From Cryomorphaceae bacterium (lineage in GTDB: Bacteria; Bacteroidota; Bacteroidia; Flavobacteriales; ECT2AJA-044), in NCBI GenBank assembly GCA_017798125.1, contig CP059070.1, forward strand, positions 620,001 to 684,000: a stretch of DNA of 64,000 nt, in the 5' to 3' direction. Positions 1 through 8,033 of this stretch are shown here, one piece after another. Position numbers and translations under genes: made by a program. The notes below the pieces were generated by a model. The model had not been told where the DNA came from, ran no database searches, and saw only the letters and a list, made by a program, of their open reading frames with translations. Position 1 is the first letter of the stretch; every line of letters starts with the position of its first letter.

Positions 1-456
1 CTCGCGGCCGCTTTAGAAATGGGAGCACTGATTGCGGGTGCTTCCGCGGAGGATGCTGAGCACCTCTACCAATTTGGTCGCAACATCGGCATTGCCTTTC
101 AACTTCAAGACGACTTTTTGGACGTCTATGGCGATCAGGCAAAAGTGGGCAAGCAAGTGGCCGGAGACATCCTCTGCGACAAAAAAACCTACCTCTGGCT
201 CACGGCTGAAGCCCAAGCCAGCGAGGAGCAACGCGCTCTATTGCACTCCTACATTGGGGTGAATGATCGGGATGAGGAAAAAATCTCAGCCGTTCGGGGC
301 CTTTACGACACCCTGGAGATTCCTGCTCAAGTTCGTGCGAAAATGGATGAGTTTTACGAACTTGGTATGAAACACCTCGAGGAGGTCCGTGTACCATCGA
401 GCCGTAAGGCTCCGCTTATTGGGCTCGCGGAAAGCCTCATGCAACGCGAACACTAA
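1..456 (+). CDS. Polyprenyl (farnesyl/geranylgeranyl) diphosphate synthase, C-terminal part
   Basis: C-terminal ~150 residues of a trans-isoprenyl diphosphate synthase; the gene enters the window already open (the first codon in frame is base 1) so the true start lies upstream. The second aspartate-rich motif, DDFLD, which binds Mg-diphosphate of isopentenyl diphosphate, is seen in the context LQDDFLDVYGD. The enzyme condenses C5 units to make the prenyl chain for quinones and undecaprenyl carrier; the chain length cannot be judged from this fragment. The stop overlaps the next start (TAATG), indicating translational coupling. Bases 396-412, coding SSRKAP near the C-terminus, match the dispersed hairpin family described in the findings. 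Confidence 0.9.
   Translation, partial: LAAALEMGALIAGASAEDAEHLYQFGRNIGIAFQLQDDFLDVYGDQAKVGKQVAGDILCDKKTYLWLTAEAQASEEQRALLHSYIGVNDRDEEKISAVRGLYDTLEIPAQVRAKMDEFYELGMKHLEEVRVPSSRKAPLIGLAESLMQREH
396..412 (-). repeat. Dispersed mini-hairpin, copy GAGCC-TTAC-GGCTC-GAT
   Basis: Perfect 5-bp stem and four-base loop TTAC on the minus strand, followed by GATGG. It is antisense to the prenyl synthase gene and is read there as SSRKAP. Confidence 0.5.
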
Positions 457-848
457 TGTCACTTCCACTTGAGTACGAAAAGTACCGCCGGCAGATCTCC
501 TTTCTGCGCCGGACGGTAGAACAGATTCAGAAGGATTTCCAGATTTTCGACTTCGATATTCGGTTTAGCGGAGACAGCGAAGCCGCATACGATGAGCTAT
601 TTGCGCAAATCCGGCCCATCGTTGACGATCTCCTAAACAATGATCCAGAGCGTTTTATGAGTCTGCTGTACCGCATCGACCTCGATGAAAAGGAAATGCG
701 GAGAGCGGCCAGCGAACACGCTGATTTCCTAGAATTCATCTGCCACAAGATCCTGGAGCGCGAGCTTCAAAAGGTTGTTTTACGGGAGCATTTCAAAAAT
801 GCTCAAAACAGTGAGGGCTCCTTTGATAGCCGAATATCTGATGGCTGA
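456..848 (+). CDS. Conserved small protein of unknown function downstream of the prenyl synthase
   Basis: A 130-residue soluble, charged, predominantly helical protein with no signal peptide or membrane segment. It starts in the TAATG overlap with the prenyl synthase, so the two are probably co-translated. The N-terminal half (MSLPLEYEKYRRQ) is rich in basic and aromatic residues and the middle is acidic. I recognise no catalytic motif and assign no function. The last ~20 residues are Ser/Asn/Asp rich and probably disordered. Confidence 0.75.
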   Translation: MSLPLEYEKYRRQISFLRRTVEQIQKDFQIFDFDIRFSGDSEAAYDELFAQIRPIVDDLLNNDPERFMSLLYRIDLDEKEMRRAASEHADFLEFICHKILERELQKVVLREHFKNAQNSEGSFDSRISDG

Positions 849-913
849 AGCACGGCGAACCTTGGTCCCTGATATTTGTTCTTTTCGGAAACGAGCTCAT
901 TCTGTAGATTTCG

Positions 914-921
914 TACTTTTG
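914..921 (+). promoter_or_regulatory. Candidate -7 promoter element for sucAB
   Basis: TACTTTTG is an exact match to the Bacteroidota -7 consensus TAnnTTTG, lying 26 bases before the chosen sucA start. No TTG sits at the usual 17-23 base distance upstream, so support is limited to the -7 match. Confidence 0.4.
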
Positions 922-947
922 AACACTCAATCCGACAGGTAGGACAC

Positions 948-3701
948 ATGGACCGATATTCCTTTTTAGGAGCTGCCCACACCCAATTCATCGATCATCT
1001 TTACGAGCAATATTTGGAATCGCCGGACTCGGTAGAGCCCAGTTGGCGTGCCTTTTTCCAGGGCTACGATTTTGCTCAAGAAAGCTATAACGGTTCCGCA
1101 GGCGATTACGCAGCGGATCAAGTTACTTCTGGCGTCGCCGCACAGCACGTCGAAAGGGAATTTCGCGTACTCAAGCTGATTGAAGGCTATCGTACACGCG
1201 GGCACTTGTTCACCAAGACCAACCCCGTTCGTGAACGACGCAAGTACGTCCCTACTCTTGAGCTGAAGAACTTCGACCTTTCGGATTCAGATCTTGACAG
1301 CGTTTTTCAAGCAGGAAGTGAAATTGGGCTGGGAGCCACGACCTTGAAGGATATTGTAAACCACCTAGAGCAGGTCTACTGCCAATCCATCGGGGTGGAG
1401 TACATGTACATCCGCGACCCTGAAGAACGTCGCTGGATACAGAACTGGCTTCAAAAAGACTACAACACGCCAAAATTTTCCAAGAAGCAGAAGATGGAGA
1501 TCCTCACCAAGCTGACCGAAGCGGTAGCTTTTGAAGGTTTCTTGCACCGGAAATTTGTCGGTCAGAAGCGCTTTAGCTTGGAAGGAGCAGAAGCATTGAT
1601 TCCCGCCCTAGACGCCGCCATTGAGCGCGGTGCGCACCTTGGAGTGGAGGAATTTGTGGTCGGGATGGCCCACCGTGGCCGTCTAAATGTATTGGCCAAT
1701 GTGTTTGGCAAGACCTACACCCAAATTTTTAGTGAATTTGAGAGCAAGGATTTCGAAGATGAGCTCTTTGACGGTGACGTAAAATACCACTTAGGCTATA
1801 CCTCGAATCATCAAACTGAAATGGGTAAAGAGGTGCTCTTGAATTTGAGCCCGAACCCCTCGCACTTGGAAGCGGTTGACCCGGTCGTTGAAGGTATGGC
1901 GCGTGCCAAGATCAACAATGACTGGAACGAAGACACGCAAAAAGTAGCACCCATCCTCATTCATGGGGATGCGGCCATCGCCGGTCAAGGCGTGGTCTAT
2001 GAGGTAATACAAATGGCTAAACTCGACGGATATAAAACCGGAGGGTCGGTCCACATTGTCGCCAACAACCAGGTGGGATTCACCACCAACTACATCGACG
2101 GTCGTTCGAGTACCTACTGTACGGATGTGGCCAAGGTTACCTTGAGTCCTGTACTACACGTGAATGGCGATGATGTAGAAGCTGTGGTTCACGCCATGAT
2201 CTTTGCCATGGACTACCGCCAGCAATTCCACAAGGATGTCTTCATCGACCTGTTGGGTTATCGGAAATACGGGCACAACGAAGGAGATGAGCCGCGTTTT
2301 ACGCAGCCCAACCTGTACAAGATCATCGCCAAGCACCCGAATCCGCGCAAGATTTACACGGATAAACTCATCGCCGAAGGAACCCTCGACCAAGCGACGC
2401 TAAAGCAAATTGACGAGGAGTTCAAGAAGCAGCTCGAAGGGGATTTTGACGAGTCCAAGAAAATCGAGAAGAACAAGATTACGCCATTTATGGAGCAGGT
2501 GTGGGAGCCCTACACCTTTGCCAACAACGTGGAGCAGATGTTCGCCGATGTAGACACTACCTACGACCTGGACAAACTGCGTGAATTGGGGCGGGCCATC
2601 AGCCAAGTCCCCGAAGGCAAAAACCTGTACAAGAAAATGGTCAAGGTCTTGGGCGATCGTCGCAAGATGATCGAAGAGACCAATAACCTCGATTGGGGAA
2701 TGGCCGAACTGTTGGCCTATTCCACACTTTTGACCGAAGGGCACAACGTCCGAATTTCCGGTCAAGACGTCGAGCGCGGAACCTTCTCGCACCGTCATGC
2801 CATCATGAAGGTGGAAGAGTCCGAAGAAGAAGTGTGTTTGCTCAATGAGTTGGGCGTGGATCAAGGACGATTCGCCATCTACAACTCATTGCTCAGCGAA
2901 TACGCAGTCATGGGATTTGACTACGGCTACTCCCTAGCTGCACCGGAAACCTTGGTTATCTGGGAAGCACAGTTTGGAGACTTCTCCAACGGTGCACAAA
3001 TCATGATCGATCAGTTCATCAGCGCAGCGGAAGACAAGTGGAAAAACCGCAGCGGTATGGTCCTCTTCTTGCCTCACGGATATGAAGGACAGGGAGCGGA
3101 ACACAGTTCTGCGCGATTGGAGCGCTACTTGCAGCTCTGCGCCGATCTGAACATGATCGTTGCCTATCCGACAACGCCTGCGAACCACTTCCACCTTCTT
3201 CGCCGCCAGATGCGCCGGAATTTCCGCAAGCCACTCGTGGTCATGACCCCGAAAAGCTTGTTGCGCCATCCACGAGCAACCAGCCATTTGGAAGAACTTT
3301 CTGAAGGGCATTTCCGCAGCGTCATTGACGACGCCACCGCGGATCCAAGCAAGGTGCGTAAAGTGGTCTTCTGTACCGGAAAGGTCTACTACGAACTCCT
3401 CGCTGAGAAAGAAGAGCGCAAAGCAGACGATGTGGCCTTGGTGCGCATCGAGCAGTTATACCCCTTGCCTAAAGACGAAATCAAGGCCCTTTTGATCAAG
3501 TACCAAAAGGCCGACAAACATATTTGGACTCAGGAAGAACCCGCCAACATGGGCGCATGGGGATTCTTGCTCCAGCATTTCCCCGAAGAAGTTCGCCTAC
3601 AACGCGTCAGCTTGAAAGCAAGCGCAGCACCGGCGACGGGATCCAGTAAACGAGCAATGGAGCGCCAGCGCGCCATCGTTCAAGAAACTTTTGAAATTTA
3701 A
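948..3701 (+). CDS. sucA: 2-oxoglutarate dehydrogenase E1 component
   Basis: Thiamine-diphosphate-dependent E1 subunit that decarboxylates 2-oxoglutarate and passes the succinyl group to the lipoyl arm of SucB in the TCA cycle. 917 residues, the usual length for the OdhA/SucA family. The N-terminal E2-binding segment (SFLGAAHTQFIDHLY), HRGRLNVL near residue 242 and the ThDP/Mg region GDAAIAGQG near residue 340 are all present; the C-terminal half has the transketolase pyrimidine-binding fold (LPHGYEGQGAEHSS). I chose ATG 948 because the protein then begins with the family N-terminus and a purine-rich AGGTAGGA precedes it; an upstream in-frame ATG at 876 would add 24 unrelated residues and would lie before the candidate promoter. 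Followed 21 bases later by sucB. Confidence 0.97.
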   Translation: MDRYSFLGAAHTQFIDHLYEQYLESPDSVEPSWRAFFQGYDFAQESYNGSAGDYAADQVTSGVAAQHVEREFRVLKLIEGYRTRGHLFTKTNPVRERRKYVPTLELKNFDLSDSDLDSVFQAGSEIGLGATTLKDIVNHLEQVYCQSIGVEYMYIRDPEERRWIQNWLQKDYNTPKFSKKQKMEILTKLTEAVAFEGFLHRKFVGQKRFSLEGAEALIPALDAAIERGAHLGVEEFVVGMAHRGRLNVLANVFGKTYTQIFSEFESKDFEDELFDGDVKYHLGYTSNHQTEMGKEVLLNLSPNPSHLEAVDPVVEGMARAKINNDWNEDTQKVAPILIHGDAAIAGQGVVYEVIQMAKLDGYKTGGSVHIVANNQVGFTTNYIDGRSSTYCTDVAKVTLSPVLHVNGDDVEAVVHAMIFAMDYRQQFHKDVFIDLLGYRKYGHNEGDEPRFTQPNLYKIIAKHPNPRKIYTDKLIAEGTLDQATLKQIDEEFKKQLEGDFDESKKIEKNKITPFMEQVWEPYTFANNVEQMFADVDTTYDLDKLRELGRAISQVPEGKNLYKKMVKVLGDRRKMIEETNNLDWGMAELLAYSTLLTEGHNVRISGQDVERGTFSHRHAIMKVEESEEEVCLLNELGVDQGRFAIYNSLLSEYAVMGFDYGYSLAAPETLVIWEAQFGDFSNGAQIMIDQFISAAEDKWKNRSGMVLFLPHGYEGQGAEHSSARLERYLQLCADLNMIVAYPTTPANHFHLLRRQMRRNFRKPLVVMTPKSLLRHPRATSHLEELSEGHFRSVIDDATADPSKVRKVVFCTGKVYYELLAEKEERKADDVALVRIEQLYPLPKDEIKALLIKYQKADKHIWTQEEPANMGAWGFLLQHFPEEVRLQRVSLKASAAPATGSSKRAMERQRAIVQETFEI

Positions 3702-3722
3702 ACGATCAAAGCATAGACGATC

Positions 3723-4949
3723 ATGATCTTAGAAATGAAAGTCCCCAGTCCGGGGGAATCCATCTCCGAAGTTGAAATCGCGACCTGGCTCGTGGAAGAC
3801 GGAGATTATGTCGAAAAAGATCAGGCCATTGCCGAGGTAGACTCGGACAAGGCAACCTTGGAACTTCCGGCTGAAGAAAGCGGAGTCATCACTTTAAAAG
3901 CCGAGGAAGGCGACACGGTTGCTGTGGGCGAAGTGGTGTGCTTGATCGATACGGATGCCGCTGCACCAGAAGGAGCTGCTGCGCCGGCCGCCAAAGAAGA
4001 GCCAAAAGCAGAAGAGAAAGCTGCCGAAGAGCCGAAGAAAGAAGAGCCCGCTCCAGCGGCCAAAGAAACTTACGCTTCGGGAACACCTTCTCCAGCGGCG
4101 AAAAAGATTATCGAAGAAAACAACCTGTCCAACGTTAAGGGTACCGGTCGCGACGGACGCGTGACCAAAGAAGACGCCCAGAAGGCGGTTGTTTCCATGG
4201 GATCACCAGGACAAGGAGCGCGCAGCAGCGAGGTCAAACGCATGTCTAAACTGCGCAGAAGCCTCTCTACCCGCTTGGTCTCTGTGAAGAACGAAACGGC
4301 CATGTTGACCACCTTCAACGAGGTGGACATGAGCCCCATTTTCGCCTTGCGCAAACAGTACAAAGAAGAATTTAAAGCGAAGCACGGCGTGGGCTTAGGC
4401 TTCATGAGCTTCTTTACCAAAGCAGTTACCCGTGCGCTTCAAGAGTTCCCTGATGTGAACTCCATGATCGACGGCGACAACCAAGTGAAGTTCGACTACT
4501 GCGATGTCTCCATCGCCGTAAGTGGCCCTAAAGGACTGATGGTTCCTGTATTGCGCAACGCCGAGAACATGAGCTTCCGCGGTGTAGAAGCCGAAATCGG
4601 TCGTTTGGCCGGAAAGGTACGCGACGGATCCATCACCTTGGATGAAATGACCGGAGGAACCTTTACTATCACCAATGGTGGAGTCTTTGGTTCCATGCTC
4701 AGTACCCCGATCATCAATCCTCCGCAAAGCGCCATTCTGGGTATGCACAACATCGTTGAGCGCCCTGTGGCTGTAGACGGAAAAGTAGAGATTCGACCCA
4801 TCATGTACGTGGCCTTAAGCTACGATCACCGAATCATCGACGGACGTGAGTCGGTTGGATTCTTGGTCGCGGTAAAAGAAGCATTGGAGAATCCTACCGA
4901 GCTATTGCTCGGCGGTGAATCCAACGTGAAAAAGGCACTAGAGCTCTAA
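3723..4949 (+). CDS. sucB: 2-oxoglutarate dehydrogenase E2, dihydrolipoyllysine succinyltransferase
   Basis: Core E2 of the 2-oxoglutarate dehydrogenase complex; transfers succinyl from lipoamide to CoA. 408 residues with one lipoyl domain (lipoylated lysine in DSDKATLE, about residue 43), an Ala/Pro/Glu/Lys-rich flexible linker (about 80-120), a peripheral subunit-binding domain (SPAAKKII to KEDAQKAV, about 122-155) and the catalytic domain with [10 protein letters not shown], whose His and Asp (about 369 and 373) are the catalytic pair. The single lipoyl domain and length fit SucB rather than pyruvate dehydrogenase E2. In an operon with sucA. Its end overlaps the convergent peptidase E gene by 12 bases. 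Confidence 0.96.
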   Translation: MILEMKVPSPGESISEVEIATWLVEDGDYVEKDQAIAEVDSDKATLELPAEESGVITLKAEEGDTVAVGEVVCLIDTDAAAPEGAAAPAAKEEPKAEEKAAEEPKKEEPAPAAKETYASGTPSPAAKKIIEENNLSNVKGTGRDGRVTKEDAQKAVVSMGSPGQGARSSEVKRMSKLRRSLSTRLVSVKNETAMLTTFNEVDMSPIFALRKQYKEEFKAKHGVGLGFMSFFTKAVTRALQEFPDVNSMIDGDNQVKFDYCDVSIAVSGPKGLMVPVLRNAENMSFRGVEAEIGRLAGKVRDGSITLDEMTGGTFTITNGGVFGSMLSTPIINPPQSAILGMHNIVERPVAVDGKVEIRPIMYVALSYDHRIIDGRESVGFLVAVKEALENPTELLLGGESNVKKALEL

Positions 4950-5633
4950 AGGACCGGGGTTGTGTTCCCAGGGGTCCTGTCCGGCTTGAAAGATTCGGGC
5001 GGTCAGTGGACCTTTCAATTCAACGTGCTCATCTCGGAAGCGCAACCAGCTTCCCTCTCGTATTCCGACCACTGGAGTGGCGCTCTGCGTGTGAAACTCA
5101 TTGATGCGCGTTTCCCGCGTTTCCCCCATGTGGGTGCTGTTCGGATCGGGATCCAAATAGTGCGGATTCACATTGAAAGGCATCAAGCCGAGCGCCTGAA
5201 AAGACGGTGGATATACGATGGGCATATCGTTGGTGTTGTTGATGGTCTGGCCCGCAACATTACTTCCCGCGCTGGTGCCCATGTACGGCATGCCCTCGGC
5301 GGCTCGCTTCCGCAGCGGTTCCACCAGTCCATTCGCATACAACTCCCGCAGCAATAGAAAGGTATTCCCTCCCCCGATGAATGTGCCTGCGGCACGATGT
5401 ATTCCTTCCGCAGGATCATCAAAGGTATGTACCCCGCGAACCGCTATACCGATCTGAGCAAAGGCCTTCGCGGCCACGGCGGTATAATCATCATGTGAGA
5501 CTCCCGACGGACGAGCGTAGGGCACAAATACGATCTCCTCAACACCCGAAAAGAAGTCCTGAACCTCCTCCAAGATATACTCCAAATAGCCCTTACCGTG
5601 CACCGTGCTGGTGGAAACGATCAATAGATTCAT
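4938..5633 (-). CDS. pepE: Peptidase E, alpha-aspartyl dipeptidase (family S51)
   Basis: Cytoplasmic serine peptidase that cleaves dipeptides with N-terminal aspartate. 231 residues, the normal family length. The nucleophile sits in GTSAGS (Ser at about residue 121) and the preceding IGGGNTF is the family glycine-rich motif. Start placed at 5633 ([16 protein letters not shown]); a longer frame to 5762 would overlap the upstream neighbour and adds no family sequence. Lies 7 bases after the BNR-repeat gene on the same strand, so they are likely co-transcribed. Bases 5383-5398 inside the gene form a member of the dispersed hairpin family. Confidence 0.93.
   Translation of the reverse strand: MNLLIVSTSTVHGKGYLEYILEEVQDFFSGVEEIVFVPYARPSGVSHDDYTAVAAKAFAQIGIAVRGVHTFDDPAEGIHRAAGTFIGGGNTFLLLRELYANGLVEPLRKRAAEGMPYMGTSAGSNVAGQTINNTNDMPIVYPPSFQALGLMPFNVNPHYLDPDPNSTHMGETRETRINEFHTQSATPVVGIREGSWLRFRDEHVELKGPLTARIFQAGQDPWEHNPGPLEL
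5383..5398 (+). repeat. Dispersed mini-hairpin, copy GTGCC-TGC-GGCAC-GAT
   Basis: Perfect 5-bp stem with loop TGC followed by GATG. It lies antisense to pepE and encodes RAAGT in that protein, just before its glycine-rich motif. Confidence 0.55.
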
Positions 5634-5640
5634 ACTGCCC

Positions 5641-6930
5641 TTATTTGTTGATGATGGCGGTCCAAATGCTGGTCTCTCGCCCTTCTTGGCGAGTCCAAAT
5701 GGGTCGAACCACTCCGTCCACGGCTGAAATGTTGTTGTAGTCTCCAAAGAACACTCCGCCAACAGGCGTAAAAGGAGACTCGCTAATGCGTTCGTTGGTC
5801 CAAGTCATTCCTCCATCCGTACTGCTGGCCAAGTAGACGTCCGTGGTATCGCCTTTGTGGTTTCGGCGATCGTAGAAGACCACGTAAATATGACCCGTCA
5901 TCGGGTCCACCGCCATCCAGGTCAAGAACTGCTGCTTGCCCGCACCGTCATCGTTGACGCGAATCGGTTCGGACCAAGTATCTCCTTCGTCGTCACTGTA
6001 CGCGAGAAAAACATCCGTATCGTCTTCGCCATTTCGCTGATCTGCCCAGTTGACGTAGATACGCCCCCGGTTTGGACCCTCGCTGACATCACAGCCGGTC
6101 ACCGGCATTCCATTGCAGCGTCCAACTCCTGAAATATCAATATCCCACCCTCCGGGCTGATCGCTGACCACGAGGTCTTGATCCAACCAGGTGGCGCCGG
6201 CATCCATGGATCGATCAAAATAAATCTGATCCGCAAAGGACCACGCGACGTAGAGCTGCCCCTCGGGGCCAACGGCCGGAACGGCGCCTTCTGTAGTGCT
6301 ATCGCTATCGATACAGTTTCCTTCCAGTTCGCTCAGAATAATGGGCTCTGACCATCCGCCTTCCCCCTTGCCGGTGTACTTCGAAAAGAGAATACGGGAA
6401 CGATCCTCGGGGAAATTCTCTGACCCGTAGTCATCAAATTCGGTCCAGCTGGCGTAAAGCGCATCGTTCCGCAGATCTACAGCCGCCCATTCCTTGTCCT
6501 GATCCTTGGGGTGACGCTGTCCCATGTACGTGCCATTGCCCCAGCTCTTGCCCGAGTTGGTGGACGTTTGACAAACGATGCGATCGAGGATTTCCTCGCT
6601 GCTCCAGTTTCGACCCGTAGGGTCACTCAAATGCAAAAAATGAAAATCGCCCTTGCTGTTCGATACAATGCAGGGGTCTCCCCACACCCCATAAGGGGAG
6701 CGCAATTTGTTTTTCGTCCAGGTGAAGCCGCCGTCGGTACTCCGGTACACGTCGTTGAGGACGGCTCCCGCGACCACGACATTTGGATCAGCTACACTGA
6801 CCGCAATGGAAGGCTCGCAGGGACCCATACCACCGTCTGCGGCGTGAATCAATACATTGTAATAATCGCTTTGCCCCGCGGCCCCTAGGGCCAGGAGGAG
6901 GGAAAAGCAAAGGGTCCAAATCTGTTTCAT
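5641..6930 (-). CDS. Secreted sialidase-fold (BNR/Asp-box) beta-propeller protein
   Basis: 429 residues. An N-terminal signal peptide (hydrophobic LCFSLLLALGAAG, then Gln) directs export. The mature part carries repeated Asp-boxes of the S-x-D-x-G-x-T-W type: STDGGFTW near the N-terminus, SMDAGATW mid-protein, SDDEGDTW, and STDGGMTW near the C-terminus. These mark the blades of a sialidase/neuraminidase-like propeller. I do not see the arginine triad of true sialidases, so enzymatic activity is not claimed; many such proteins only bind glycans or are of unknown role. No T9SS sorting domain is present. Followed at 7 bases by pepE and preceded at 1 base by the DUF6702 gene, forming a three-gene operon. 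Confidence 0.85.
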   Translation of the reverse strand: MKQIWTLCFSLLLALGAAGQSDYYNVLIHAADGGMGPCEPSIAVSVADPNVVVAGAVLNDVYRSTDGGFTWTKNKLRSPYGVWGDPCIVSNSKGDFHFLHLSDPTGRNWSSEEILDRIVCQTSTNSGKSWGNGTYMGQRHPKDQDKEWAAVDLRNDALYASWTEFDDYGSENFPEDRSRILFSKYTGKGEGGWSEPIILSELEGNCIDSDSTTEGAVPAVGPEGQLYVAWSFADQIYFDRSMDAGATWLDQDLVVSDQPGGWDIDISGVGRCNGMPVTGCDVSEGPNRGRIYVNWADQRNGEDDTDVFLAYSDDEGDTWSEPIRVNDDGAGKQQFLTWMAVDPMTGHIYVVFYDRRNHKGDTTDVYLASSTDGGMTWTNERISESPFTPVGGVFFGDYNNISAVDGVVRPIWTRQEGRETSIWTAIINK

Positions 6931-6931
6931 C

Positions 6932-7417
6932 TTACTCTTGGAATGTTACCGTGCCTCCGCGATCCTTCGCATTGAGCAACAGGCTGTGCGTAGAGGCACC
7001 TTTGGTTACGTGAATGATGTTCCGCTGGTCTTCAAATTGCTCGACCAACAGGTTCGTGTGCATTTCAACCCACTTGAATCGGGTGCTGATGGCCTCGGCC
7101 TGAAAGTGCACATAGGTTCCATCTTCTTCGTACTCGCGTCCCACGTAGACCAAGCGGCGTTTTCCTTTATCGGTAACCACCGTGAAGGTGCTCAGCACGT
7201 AGTGACCAATCAAGGAATCGGCCTGTGCGCTTTCTTCGTCACTATCCAAATTCAAAACCCCGTGTCCGCGATCCTTCAGGGCGCGCTCGAGGTCATCGGT
7301 AAAGATGCGCACACTGCATTCGAGGGTTCGCGCTTCTTTGTTGTATTTGGCTTCCGTCACACTGACGTAAAACGGATGAAGTAAGAGGGAAATGGAGAGT
7401 AGTACCGTACTGATCAT
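6932..7417 (-). CDS. DUF6702 family protein, exported
   Basis: 161 residues with a short N-terminal hydrophobic segment (MISTVLLSISLLLHPFYVS) and the family's HPFYVSVTEAKYNKEARTLE start, followed by a beta-rich region. In Bacteroidota this family is usually found next to a HupE/UreJ membrane protein and an M1 peptidase, exactly as here, where it is divergent from hupE across a 45-base gap. Function is unknown; export is inferred from the hydrophobic N-terminus. Confidence 0.85.
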   Translation of the reverse strand: MISTVLLSISLLLHPFYVSVTEAKYNKEARTLECSVRIFTDDLERALKDRGHGVLNLDSDEESAQADSLIGHYVLSTFTVVTDKGKRRLVYVGREYEEDGTYVHFQAEAISTRFKWVEMHTNLLVEQFEDQRNIIHVTKGASTHSLLLNAKDRGGTVTFQE

Positions 7418-7462
7418 GCGCTCAAGGTACGGGAAAAGACGAAATTGTTAAATTCGCCCCTC

Positions 7463-8032
7463 ATGTCGCCATTTGAGACATACATCAGGCTCGGTTTCGA
7501 GCACATCGCGGACTTCGACGGCTACGACCACATGCTCTTTTTATTGGCTTTGGTCGCCGTGTATTCGATTCGCGATTGGAAACCGCTCCTTATTCTGGTA
7601 ACGGCTTTCACCGTGGGTCATTCCGTGACCCTAGCCTTGGCGGCATTGAAGATTGTGGTGGTGGACTCGGCACTCATTGAGTTCTTAATCCCCGTCACCA
7701 TTTTGCTCACCGCTGTGGGCAATCTCTTCTCTGGCAAAGGCCGCCTGAACATTAAATATGGACTGGCGTTAGGCTTTGGGTTGATTCACGGACTCGGATT
7801 CAGCAACTACTTTCGAACCCTACTGGGGCGAGAAGCAGACATTGTACTCCCTTTGCTCGGATTCAACCTCGGCCTGGAAATTGGCCAGCTGATCATCGTT
7901 GGTTTCATCATGATGGTATACGCCCTGCTGAGCGGGCTCCTGTCGGTGAAACAACGCGATTGGACCCTAGTTACGTCGGGCATGGCGCTCGGCATTAGCT
8001 TGATATTGATCTACCAAACCAAACCCTGGTAA
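7463..8032 (+). CDS. HupE/UreJ family integral membrane protein
   Basis: 189 residues, about six predicted membrane segments. The conserved N-terminal signature HIADFDGYDHMLFLLAL, with histidine and aspartate residues suited to metal binding, marks the HupE/UreJ-2 type. Related HupE proteins take up nickel, but in Bacteroidota the substrate of this branch is not established. ATG 7463 is preferred to an upstream TTG (7445) because TAAATTCG just before it resembles a -7 promoter element and the family N-terminus begins at MSPFETYIRLG. The M1 peptidase starts 1 base after the stop. Confidence 0.88.
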   Translation: MSPFETYIRLGFEHIADFDGYDHMLFLLALVAVYSIRDWKPLLILVTAFTVGHSVTLALAALKIVVVDSALIEFLIPVTILLTAVGNLFSGKGRLNIKYGLALGFGLIHGLGFSNYFRTLLGREADIVLPLLGFNLGLEIGQLIIVGFIMMVYALLSGLLSVKQRDWTLVTSGMALGISLILIYQTKPW

Positions 8033-8033
8033 A

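Noticed and set aside
876-947. Longer sucA start at 876
   Set aside because: The added residues are not family-like and would overlap the -7 promoter candidate at 914-921.
6876-6891. GGCCC-CTA-GGGCC hairpin near the start of the BNR-repeat gene
   Set aside because: Lacks the GAT flank on the relevant side and lies in GC-rich signal-peptide codons (ALGAAG).
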